Notes under the pieces: generated by a model
Told to the model about the DNA's origin: nothing
What the model saw: only the letters and a program-made list of their open reading frames with translations
Database searches by the model: none
Made by a program: the position numbers and the translations under genes
Assembly: GCF_932526225.1 (NCBI RefSeq)
Contig: NC_064042.1
Location: 5,883,540 to 5,947,539 of the forward strand
DNA length: 64,000 nucleotides
Reading direction: 5' to 3'
DNA from: Nematostella vectensis
Lineage: Eukaryota; Cnidaria; Anthozoa; Actiniaria; Edwardsiidae
Shown here: in pieces, positions 46,601-58,600 of the stretch
How the letters are laid out: every line of letters begins with the position of its first letter
How positions within the stretch are numbered: position 1 is the first letter of the stretch

Positions 46601-49600
46601 AACAGGGAAAGAACAAGGAGAACAGTGACAAGAGAAAACAAGGAACGAGTGTGACGCGAGCCCACGACAAGATAAACAGGGAAAGATGCCAACGATGAAA
46701 ACGAGGACAAGAAAAAACAATAGACTCGAGAAGGGGCCACAAGTCAAAACTCACCGTGCCAAAATGCTCTATGACGTCATCAAACACACATAAGCCCCAT
46801 TGTTTGTCAGCCTCTGACCGCTCAGGAGCCTGCAAGCAGAATACAAACACGAGCCAAACAGTTAGAAGCCATCTCTGCCTCTGCCATAATCTCATCCTGC
46901 TTTTGACAATTGGTCGTGCTTAACGCGATGTTTCCTAAAAAAACTCTTGTCTGCCACACATTTGTTAATGTTTTCATTGAAAATGGGAAGAATTATATGA
47001 AGAAATTTTAAAATAATATAATATCTTAAAACAAAGTTTTATACGTTATTTGTCAATTTCGCTTGACGAAAATGTCATAAAATTCCCAAATCCATCGATG
47101 GAAATGGATGCATCGTCACACCTAGTATTTTGTTATGATGACAAAATGGTGGGAACAGAGGCCGTGTATAACTTATTTACCATGTAGATCAGTTAGAGGC
47201 TTGACAGAAAGATAAGATTGCTGGATCTGCCTATTCACGATCAGTGCGTGGAAATCTTGTAAAAGTCAAGATTGCTGAACAGGATCTGGCTACTTACGAT
47301 CAGTGCGTGGAAATATTGTAAAAGTCAAGATTGCTGAACAGGATCTGGCTACTTACGATCAGTGCGTGGAAATCTTGTAAAAGTCTTTCCCAAAAGGGGA
47401 TGGCCTCTTCCTTGTGTGTACCCAGAACCGCATGCATCACATCCGCGATCTGATTCATGGGAAAACAAATCAGTTGAGTCAGTTTAGTCTGAAAAGTATG
47501 AAGAGAGTCTCTAAAAAAAAGAAATGAATAAATCATTACTTACCTTACTAAGAATCTCTACATCTGTCTCGTGCTGAAATGACAATTATAAGAACACGTT
47601 ACAACAACAAAAATACCTTGGAAACTCTTCTACTGATTACAGCGGGGGTAAAACAAAAAAAAAAACGCACTAGAACGCTACTTGTGAATTTCCTTGTGTA
47701 GTCTCCGATCAATTCCTGTGTGTTTTGTGTATTTATGATGGGGAATGGATAGGGGGGATCTGAACCGTGACCAACCTCCTCCTGAAGAGTGTTGTTTTGG
47801 AGGGTCGAGGATGTAAAGTGCGGGAGGGAGAATGGAGGAATCTGTACAGTGACCAACCTCCTCCTGAAGAGTCTTGTTTTAGAGGGTCGAGGATGGAAAG
47901 TGCGGGAGGGGGAATGGAGGAATCTGTACAGTGACCAACCTATTCCTGAAGACTCTTGTTTTAGAGGGTCGAGGATGGGAAGTGCGGCAGGGGGAATGGA
48001 GGAATCTGTAAAGTGACCAACCTCCTCCTGAAGAGTCTTGTTTTGGAGGGTTGATGATGGAAAGTGCGGTAGGGGGAATGGAGGAATCTGTACAGTGACC
48101 AACCTCCTCCTGAAGAGTCTTGTTTTGGAGGGTTGAGGATGGAAAGGGCGGGAGGGGGAATGGAGGAATCTGTACAGTGACCAACCTCATCCTGAAGAGT
48201 CTTGTTTTGGAGGGTTGAGGATGGGAAGTGCGGGAGGGGGAATGGAGGAATCTGTACAGTGACCAACCTCCTCCTGAAGAGTCTTGTTTTGGAGGGTCGA
48301 GGATGGAAAGTGCGGGAGGGAGAATGGAGAAATCTGTACAGTGACCAACCTCCTCCTGAAGAGTCTTGTTTTGGAGGGTCGAGGATGGAAAGTGCGGGAG
48401 GGGGAATGGAGGAATCTGTACAGTGACCAACCTCATCCTGAAGAGTCTTGTTTTGGAGGGTTGAGGATGGGAAGTGCGGGAGGGGGAATGGAGGAATCTG
48501 TACAGTGACCAACCTCATCCTGAAGGTCTTGTTCAACTTCTTCATCGTAATCTTCATCTTTTCTTTTATCTGGAAATTAATAAATGAGTAAGCTAAGAAT
48601 CACCTGAGAGCGGTTAGATTCGTCTGATAATCGGGATAGATTCGCCTGATACTTGAAGCCATGATTCGCGGGTTAGATTTGCCTGATACTCGGGATAGAT
48701 TGGACTGATACTCGGGATAGATTCGCCTGATACTCGGGTTAGATTAGGCTGATAACTGGGTTAGATACAGTACTGTGGCCAAGATCACTTACTTTGTCTT
48801 TCTAATTGCCGCTCGCGATGCGCTCGTAAAACCTCCTGAATGATTTCCACCAACATATTAAAGAAGTCAAGAGTCAAGCAGCCATTACCAAGGGTCTCAA
48901 CGCATTTAGCAAAGTTCTCGAGGAAAATGATTTGAATGTCCGAGTCCGGCTCTGAACGGACTGCTTTGAGAAGATCACTACAGATGTACGCCCACATCTG
49001 CCTCACGGCCGCCTCCCCCTTGAACTTTGCACATTCAAGAAGGTAAGGAAAGGACTCGGCGGCCGCAGAGCGCACAAGCTCGTGGAAGTAGAACTTGAGG
49101 AGAGGAACCATTAACTGGACTACCTCCTCGGCGTACGGAGAGAAACCTTCTTTGAGTTCCTTGGCGTACAACACAAGCATCTGACAAGCTGTGCTTTTCT
49201 CTTCAAGTCCAACTGTGTTGATGCCAAATTTTTGCTGAAGTTAGAGAAATATAGTCGTGTAAGATAATTCAAGATATCACAGTGATGTCTAAGGTAAATA
49301 GCATAAGCTTAATATGTATTTGCATAAATAAAATAAATGCGTTCAACGAATATGTTCAATAAATTTGTTCAGTTTGTGTTAAAAATATGTGTTTAATGAA
49401 TATGTGCAATAAATGTGTTTAATGATGTGTTCAATGAATGTTTTACCTGGTCTCCAAGAGATATCAGTTGCCAGCCCTCATCCTCACTGTACTGGTTAGA
49501 TTTTGGGTCGTCCGCTACAAGAAGACCATAGTATCAAGTTTAGATAACCCTTCTAGATACGCATCAAGGGGCTACATCAGTAAGGAGAGAGACAGAAGCT

Positions 49601-52600
49601 GGTCTCAAGAATCCTCCATGAATTTTTTTGAAACTCTTGGTCATCTGATTGATGTTATTGAGAGAATCATATAAACACTTAGCACTTAATCAAGTTACTG
49701 TAACTCCATTGCGAATGAAATGTGGAACAGATATTTCTACAGTATACATTAGTTTTTATTGCGACAAATTTGATGTGATCACGATTATCATACAAATAAA
49801 GATCACATTTTTCAGTAGATACAAAAGTGTTTTTTTTCCAAATAAGTGTGCAACAGGATGTAAGCATTGTTGTAATAGACTAAGTCTAATGTATAGCTAC
49901 TTACTGGGTTACTATAGTAACTAAAGGCTGGTTCTCACTAGGACACAAGCGTAAGCATAAACGGAAGCACAGCGCAAGTGAGAATCGGTCAAACATAAGC
50001 ACAACACAAGTGAGAATCGGTCAAACATAAGGGCAACACAAGTGAGAATCGGTCAAACATAAGCACAAGCGCAAGAATATCAAGCAGTTGCGTTCTCCTA
50101 CTCTTGCACTTACATTCCAGTGAGAATAAAAAAAAGTGTGTGTTGCACTTGCGCTTACGTTCAACCTTAAGCAGGAGCTACAGTATGGCCACTTACTGGG
50201 ATAATACCGTTATTTACTGGGTTACTATGGTTACTTACTGGGTTAATACCGTTATTTACTGGGTTACTATGGTTACTTACTGGGTTAATACCGTTATTTA
50301 CTGGGTTACTATGGTTACTTACTGGGTTAATACCGTTATTTACTGGGTTACTTACTGGGTTAATACCGTTATTTACTGGGTTACTATGGTTACTTACTGG
50401 GTTAATACAGTTATTTACTGGGGTATGATGGTTACTTACTGGGTTTCTATGGTTACTTAGTGGGTTACTACAGTTTCTTACTGGGGTACTACTGTATGGT
50501 TACTGTTGATAATGGCCACTTGGGTTACTAACAGTACATAATGGGTCACTAAGGCTACTTTCTAATGCACTACTGTATGGTTACTTATTGGGTTACTATG
50601 GCTACTGACTGGGTTACTATGGTTACTTACTGGGTACTACTGCATGGTTACTGTCGATAATGGCAACTTTGGTTACTAACACTATATAATGGGTCACTAC
50701 GGCTACAGGACTTACTAGGGTACTACTGGATGGTTACTTATTGGGTTACTATGGCTACTGACTGCGTTACTATGGTTACTTACTGGGGTACTATGGTTAC
50801 TTACTGTCAATAATGGCGACTTCAGGTTTGATACTAGCAACCTTCATAAGGGGCGGCATGACGAGCGGCATGTACTGGGTGAACTCTGTGCCCATGATCT
50901 TGCACATGCGCGCCCAGGCAGAGATCATGTAGGACACCTGCGGGTCGTCTGCCTCGAGAGAGTCGATGTCTGTCTGTGTCTTCAAAAGGAGCTGCATGAT
51001 TTCACTGGCATCAGGGAGGAACTGAAATATGAAGGATAGATAGTCAGAGGATGAATTTGCAATTGGTTGGGAAATTTTAATTAAAATTAGGGAGCCTTTT
51101 TACAAAAAAAATCTTTAAAGTAAGAAACGCAAAGGTTTACTTTTTGACGTATTTGCTACTGTAAATCTGAGAAGTGTATTCTGTTGCTTTTTTCCCTATT
51201 ATCTTCGTTCAACTAAGTTTTTTTGTCCTAATTATTGTGCAATTATAACTTAAATACCTCATCCCAGAGCCTGGTGATATTGACACTGAGCTCTATGAGA
51301 AGCTAACGCTTCTTGTACAATCTCCAACAAAAAGAACTTGAACACTTTGCCTAGCAACACCTCTAATTTTTCTCCTTATTCAATTTTGGTTAAAAGTGTT
51401 TTTTTCAGCAATTCAGCACAAGTGGCAGTCAGATGGCCATGTACACTCCTGCTTCAACACTGGAAAAAGAGAAGGTAACTACTGCACCAATATCCTTTTT
51501 TCACAGATTGTAGCTAAGATTTAGGATCTGGAATCATTCATGGTACTGTAAGGTACCACCAACAGCCTAGTTACCTTATCTTTGCCGACAGCAAGCCCAA
51601 TAAAGCTAATACACTCAATAGTTTTGCCTCTTAGCAGTCTGTAGTCTGTACTGTTGGAATTCTGGACAATGTACTTGAGACTTGGCATGAAGCGGTCGTA
51701 GTGTGGGGCAAACTTCTCTTCTACTGTGTTGGCCACTGTGGCCAGCGTTGTCACAACTTGTTCCATTACTAGTTTTGTCCCTCGCTGAAGGAGCTGAATA
51801 AAATTGAATAGAATAGTTTATGGTAAAGACTACATACTTATTGAAAACATGATGAATAACATTGAATAAATTTTTTTATATTTCATTAATCAAAATCAAT
51901 AAAAAATGTCGCAGCAGCCACCCAAAATCAGCCTATGAAAATGGATGCTTTTTTCTTCTCACACTTGGTATTTTGATAGGATGACATAACACTCTTTAAC
52001 CCTGTGATGTGTAGGGGGCCTGTACAGGACCCGAAATGATCCCAGGACCCGAAACGATCCCAGGAACCAAAATGATCCCCAAAAGTTCCCAAACTGATCC
52101 CGGGACCTGAAACGATCCAAAAGAGTCCCCGGAATGAACCCCAAGGAATAACAGTAATGGACAACTAAAGGAATGTGTAAGGATTGGCTTTCAGTTTTAA
52201 AAACATATGAAACATTTAGCTTTGTTTGTGTTATTAAAAGGAAATTTACATTAACAAAAACTATAGTATTAAGATTTTAATATACGACTTCAGGGGGAAT
52301 ACAGTGGTTGAGTCAGAAATTCTTTGTGATAGTAATTTGAAGAACCCGGCGTGGATAAATAATGTTTACATAACAAGCCATAAAAGCAAGTCTTTACAGA
52401 TAGGACATGCTGCTTTTCATAGGAAGCGAAATGTTTTAAAGTTATTTTTTTGGCATGCTTGTTTTCGGTGAATGAAAGACCTATCATATCATGAGATCAT
52501 GCTGGGGTGTACGCACAACTACATGGGGAAATTCAAAACTCACATAATATTGCTTTCAACAAAAGCCACATCCTCTTAATATTTTGCATCGGTAGTAGAA

Positions 52601-55600
52601 GGGTTGTTCGAGTGTATTACTCAGTGTGCTTTTGTCATTCCATCTTCTCGGCCAAACCGGCTGCCTAAAATGTGTCGGTAAATATTCGCTAGTGTGAACA
52701 AGTATTTGGTTGTGATATACATGTTTGGTTGTCGAATGAATATTAATTTTTAGGGGTGATGTTTACCGGAAATGAGATTTATAGTGTCAGAGTCATGTGT
52801 CGGAACCGCAAAATGTTTAGAGTGTGATGGAAGGTCAAAAGTTTGGTTAATCTGAGCAAAGCTATGCTATGTTTATATATGCTGTATTTCTTTCAGTAGC
52901 AATTAAAAGTTGTGTATTTGTTTTAGACTCTGTTTATGGGTTTAATGCCGGGCAATGTAATAAATAGAAGTATTGTGTTGGAATTTAATATTTTTAAGTC
53001 ACGTTGTTTAGAAATCGAGTCGCTGTTAACCCTTAATTATGCTTCAAGAACTGCAAGTATTTATTCTGCTTTCCCTTTGTCCATTACCGCAATTCCTTGG
53101 GGTTGATTTCGGTGACTCCTCTGTATCGTTTCGGGTCCGAGGATCAGTTGGGGTACTTTTGGGGATCATTTCGGGTCCTGGGATCGCTTCGGGTCCTGTA
53201 CAAGCCTTACCTCTTGTAACTTGGCTGAGAGGACGGCCTCTAGTTTTGCCAGGATACTGTCCAGGTATGGGTGAAGCGTGGACTTGGGACAATCCTCACA
53301 GAAATTGACAAGGGCAGCACCAGCATGGGCCTGGACGCGGGGATTGGCCAGGTCGTCTAGCACATGCAGAAGACCAGGAATTACCTGGAAGTTGTAGTAA
53401 AAGTTATGCTAGTAGTGATATTCATGAAATCTTGGTTTTCTAGTAACTAGAAAAAAAAGCACTAGCATTTTAAGCAGGTATAGGGTCCCAGTTTCTATGT
53501 TATTTTCTTTTAAAAGGAAAAAGGCAACTCAAGTTTACAGTACGAATAGTCTCAAAATTTCAATACTTTTTTCTAAATTCCATGCGCATTTTGCATTTGG
53601 TTGGAATAAATATGACTAACTTAAACAAGTTAAAAAAGAAAAAGCAATCTAGTGGGAAAAATGACAGTGATTGTAGCCCTAAGATGTTAATGTTACAGTA
53701 AGCTAAGTTTCACAAACCTTCATATGGAACTTTCTCTGGAAGGCATTAGCAAAGTCTGTCGACATCTGCCCAACTGCATTACATGCAGCATATCGGACAC
53801 GGGGATGTGGGTCATTCAGGAAGGGAAGCACGGTGTCTGTTACACTCTGAAGTAGGGCCTCCATCTGTTTCTGACACCCCTCCCCTACCGCAGATATCGC
53901 CATCAGCCCGGCATGACGGTACCTCCAGTCAGCTGGTGGGAAAATATTTTTCATTTTAAAAGTGAGAATTCATTACAGTAGCCCACAGTCCAAAGTTGTG
54001 TACCAGAATCATTCCCAATACATACAGTTATCTCTGGATATGTTAAAATTAAATCAATACTGTTTGGACTACTGTTAAATGTATTTTTCAGGATTGAAAA
54101 AATAAAAAGTTTAAGAACATCCAAGTTGAATTATCACTACAATTGTTAATTGAATAAACTGGGCTTGGCTCATTTAATATTTCTACAAGCAACTTTAAAT
54201 CCCACAGAATATTGTACAGTTATATCAATGGGCATTGGGCAAAATCAGGTACCAGGAGATTACTTTTTGTGTTCAACATGTCAGTTATCAGGTGTGGTGT
54301 TTCCATTAAAATATCCTAATTGAAAGCTAGTAAAATTGTATGAATCAGGCAGAAGTGTACAGTATATAATCTCTTTCGTGCACATATACTGTATGTATCC
54401 CTATATCACACTATAGACTCAAATCCTGTCTGTCATACAGTATGCTACAGTTGGAATGGGCAGATTAGGTTTGGGTTGAACTGGCCCACTTAATTTTAAT
54501 CTGGCCCTCCATTCCCATAAAACTGTTTATCCCCACTTATTGGAAATCCTGGATCCACAGATGAATGGTGTAGACTTACGATTGTTGAGCATCTGGGGTA
54601 TGGTAGCAGTAATGTGGGGGAGAATGGTTTTACCACCCAAAGCACAAGCTAATCGGTCCAATGAGCTCTCTCCAACAACAGTGTTACTGCAAGTACAAGA
54701 CATTTGGAAAAAAAAGACCTCTATGACAAATATTGACTATCCTACATACACTGTAAATTTATCCTTTAAAATGTCAATGTCACCACCTTGCACATGTTCT
54801 GGTGTATGTGCACAAATTTCTTGCAGGTGTTGCATCCTGTACAGGACAGCATTTCATCTTTTTTCACATCCTCTATAAACATGTGCAAGCTGGCGTTCTC
54901 TTGTCAGCATCATGGATCTATTCATACCATGATAATTGTGGTAGAGGAAGAGAAGATACTAGAGAGAGGTGTTTAGTAGGCATAAAACGAGATTGGCCTA
55001 CAAGGGGTACAGTAGGTAGAAATGCAAAGCTTATGGTGTATTCTAGTACAATGTGAAATGTGGGTTCTAGTCAAAGGTTTAAAATTAGGATGCAAGACTA
55101 GGCACTAAAAAATGTGATGGGTAAGCAAAACTGGGAGCCAAGGGGTGCTAGGGGAGTGAGAAAATGGGGGTGAATAAGAGGGGATAAAAAGGATTATTGA
55201 GTCATGAAGGATTACCTTTCATAGTCCTCATCCTCAATTTCATCAGAGATGCTCCATTCAGGATTGTCATCCAAGTCCACCATCATCGCCAACAGCTGAG
55301 GAACTGAGTGAAAACATACAATATGAGTACATAACAGTACATTACAACACTCTAAATGCAATCAGACTGTACAGTACAGCAGCATACCAAGGTGTACGGA
55401 GGTTGAGGCTGTAGGAATGGAAACAGGAGGTGGAGGGATGGATCCATGGAGTTGGGATGAAACAGGGAGTGTACTGAATAAGCATAGACAGTGGGCGCAG
55501 AAATGGAATGGGGGGGGGACCAAGTGGCAGTGACTGGGAGCTCAAATGAAACATGGGGGATGGGGTCAGAAATGGAAGAAAAGGGCCTCATGGAAACAAC

Positions 55601-58600
55601 CATTACTTACTTATTAGAGGAATATATTTTTGCAGCTTTCTTATCATAGCTGGAGCTGTTGAAATAATACAGTGTTGAATGTAGTTTAACACATGATTCC
55701 TATTGGTTTAAGCAAGTTCAAATGTATTTTTAGCAGAATCATCAACTTGTACCTGTCTCCGCTAAAGTCACGATGCATTCGACAGACAAGTGCCGCCAAT
55801 TTTCCCCAAGCTCGGCGTTTCGGACAATCTATAAAATTCGACAAAACAATAACCTCAAATCAGATTTGTAATCATGGCAGCACAGCCTCAGATATTTCAA
55901 CATTCTTTCATTACTCTACTCACATCAAGCATTAAGTTCAGCAGAGGCTCCAAGTTGGAACGCAGCAACTTGGGGCAGTTCTCAGCAAGCTCGATTAAAC
56001 CTGATTTTAAGACAGCGTCATCCCCGCTCGCCAGAGCACTTTCACGCACAGTCTATAACACGGATACAATGTCAATCAGAAGAAAAATGGATCTAAAAGC
56101 ACTCAGGAATATGATAGGCTGTAAGGCAGACAGGAATGTGGGTCTAACACAGGATGAGCACAAAATTTCTATAGTATTATATTCAAGAAACTTTCCCCAA
56201 CAATTCTTAATTTTAGTTTTCAGCTTACCCTGTGTAGAAATGTTTAGAACAAAAATAGATTGTAAAATAAGTAAATATAAAATAAATAAATAAATAAATG
56301 AGTGAGTGAATAAATAAATTTAAATGTGTAAAAAACAAATGAGGGATTGTTCTCACTGTGCTACAATATGGACTTGAATGTTTTATTATAGATTTTAATT
56401 TCTGCAGGTGCAACATCAAGAATTAAAACGTTCAATAAGACTATGGAAGCACTAAAATCTCTATCTTTTTTACTGCTTATCATCAGCTATCCAATTATCA
56501 TTGAAGATGTTGGATGAAAGGATAAGCATTCAATTGTATTACCTGAATAATACCAGGGACTAACTCCACAAACTGCCTCTGCTTTGCCTCCCCAACCTGA
56601 TCCGTGATAAATGCACAAGAAGCTCTGGCTGCTACAAATCTCACAGCTTGACTGGTCTGGTCATTTATGCACTGCCATAACATCTGCTTGATGACATTCA
56701 AGTAGTGATCCTGTTGGTTACCAAACACGCCAGGGAAAGAGCTACAAGAAAGAGCAATAATAAAAAAAAAACAGCTATTTAACATGCCAGGGAAAAAGCT
56801 ACAATAAACAGCAACACTAAAATATCTATCAAACATGGCAAGTAAGGAGCTAGAAAAAAAAAGGAACAAAAACAGCTATCGACATGCAAGGGAAAGAGCT
56901 AGAAGAAAAAGTAACAAAAACATCTAAACAAAAAGACGGCAAGGAAAAAGCTAGAGGAAAGGGCTACATGAACAGCTTATTACACCGTTTGACCCATTTA
57001 GACACTGTAACTTAGTGGCACATAAACTGAGCTTGCATTCCCTCTTTCTTCTATTTTTAGCTTTGTCTATTGATATAACAGCTAAAAAATAAACTACAGG
57101 AGGCCTTACATTGCTTGAGAAAATACTAAACACCAATTTCTTCCATAATATACTTTGTTATCTCTTATCTCCAAAGCTATCTCGAAACAACCCTATAAAA
57201 AAGAAATATCAAATGATGCCTTACCAGAAAATGTTAAGAGCAGACTCCTTCAGTTCTGCACGCGGAGAATTACAGCACTCAAACAAGAATTTTAGGAGCT
57301 CTTGCCAGTGATTATAACCATCATCATCTGAAAAGTTATAAAATAAAAATGTTTCCTGTTTACAGACAGCAAGTGAATGGTTTATGCAAAACAATTCTTG
57401 TTAGACATTACAGATTGATTTTTGTCAAATTTATGTTCCTGTTTAAAGACAACAAGTGCAGATCTTATGCAAAACAAGTAAGACATAAGTTAGATAGACA
57501 TACAGTAATAAGACAATGTTGTGTTACCATCCCAATTTCTAGGTATGTAATTTCACCAGAGTAATTTTGTACAAAGAAGCCCATTTTATATGCAGCATAT
57601 CTTTCCCATAGTGGCTTAATCATATTTCTGACGTACACAGTGATTGCATTTGAGAATTTAATGCCTATGTCCATTATTATTGCTATGAAAATGCACATTT
57701 CGAATGCTTGCACAACTTCATGAGAAACTTCAACTGAATTCTTCACAAGACAAAGTCTACTTTTGAGTCAAGTGTCCTTTAATCTTACAAACAGAAAATC
57801 CCATACTCCAAACACCATAAAGTGACTGGCTATGAAAAGGTGGTCATTTGGTGAAATCATTTAAAATTCTATAATTTCATTTACAAGTACACAAGCACAT
57901 TGCCTGTTTGACACTTCGGCCTCACGTTATTTGTGTTTTAAAAATCAGTTCGTAGTACAAGGAACCTATAGCCACTGAAGAAATTGTGTCTTCTCTCTAT
58001 ATCTGGAATTGCGCGTTTTCCAGGTTTTTCCGTCATGTCCATAAAGACTATATTACTATCGCCAAAAGTCATAAGTACCTGCTATCCCTCTGGAACCCCT
58101 AATCTCACACAATGTACCATGGTTGTTTCAAGGTTTGATTAATTATTAATGAGTGGACTGGAGAAAGTATCTAATACATAGTATAGTTAAATAAACCTTT
58201 GTAGTGATTCTCACCTAGAAAACTTTTTGATAACTCAGACACTGCATCACAGATCTTTTTGCGCACATTGCTATCCTGTTCTTCATGTATGCCTTTCAGA
58301 AGACTTTCCTTCATCAAGTTCTGAGTATTCTCATCAATCTTTTTAAGGAAATCAACTGTTGCTGTAAAAATCCTCCTAAGGAGAACTGCAGCCATTTGTC
58401 GAACCTGTCAATAAAGAACATTAAAAGGCGCATTGTCACTAGTTTACTTCTGGTCGGTTACGTAACAATATCCAATAATTTTTAATGGGAAACGCGAATA
58501 TTAAAAGCAGTGTGTCTATTGAAAGTTTCTTTGAGGATGTGATTGGTAATTTAGAGCGGATGGCCTGTTAAATATCTCGGATTGGTGACAATGCGGCTTT

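Noticed and set aside
31136-46895. Three overlapping minus-strand frames of about 5,100-5,240 codons
   Set aside because: They are three readings of a 74-bp minisatellite lying between two importin exons; 74 is not a multiple of 3, so one stop-free unit opens all frames. The residues are repetitive Leu/Phe/Ser/Cys runs with no domain.
47599-48557. Pro-rich minus-strand frames of 167-198 codons
   Set aside because: They run through the 82-bp intronic array; the importin exon 17 frame stops in the first unit.
50104-50460. [12 protein letters not shown] repeat frame
   Set aside because: Translation of the 42-bp intronic array on the strand opposite to the gene.
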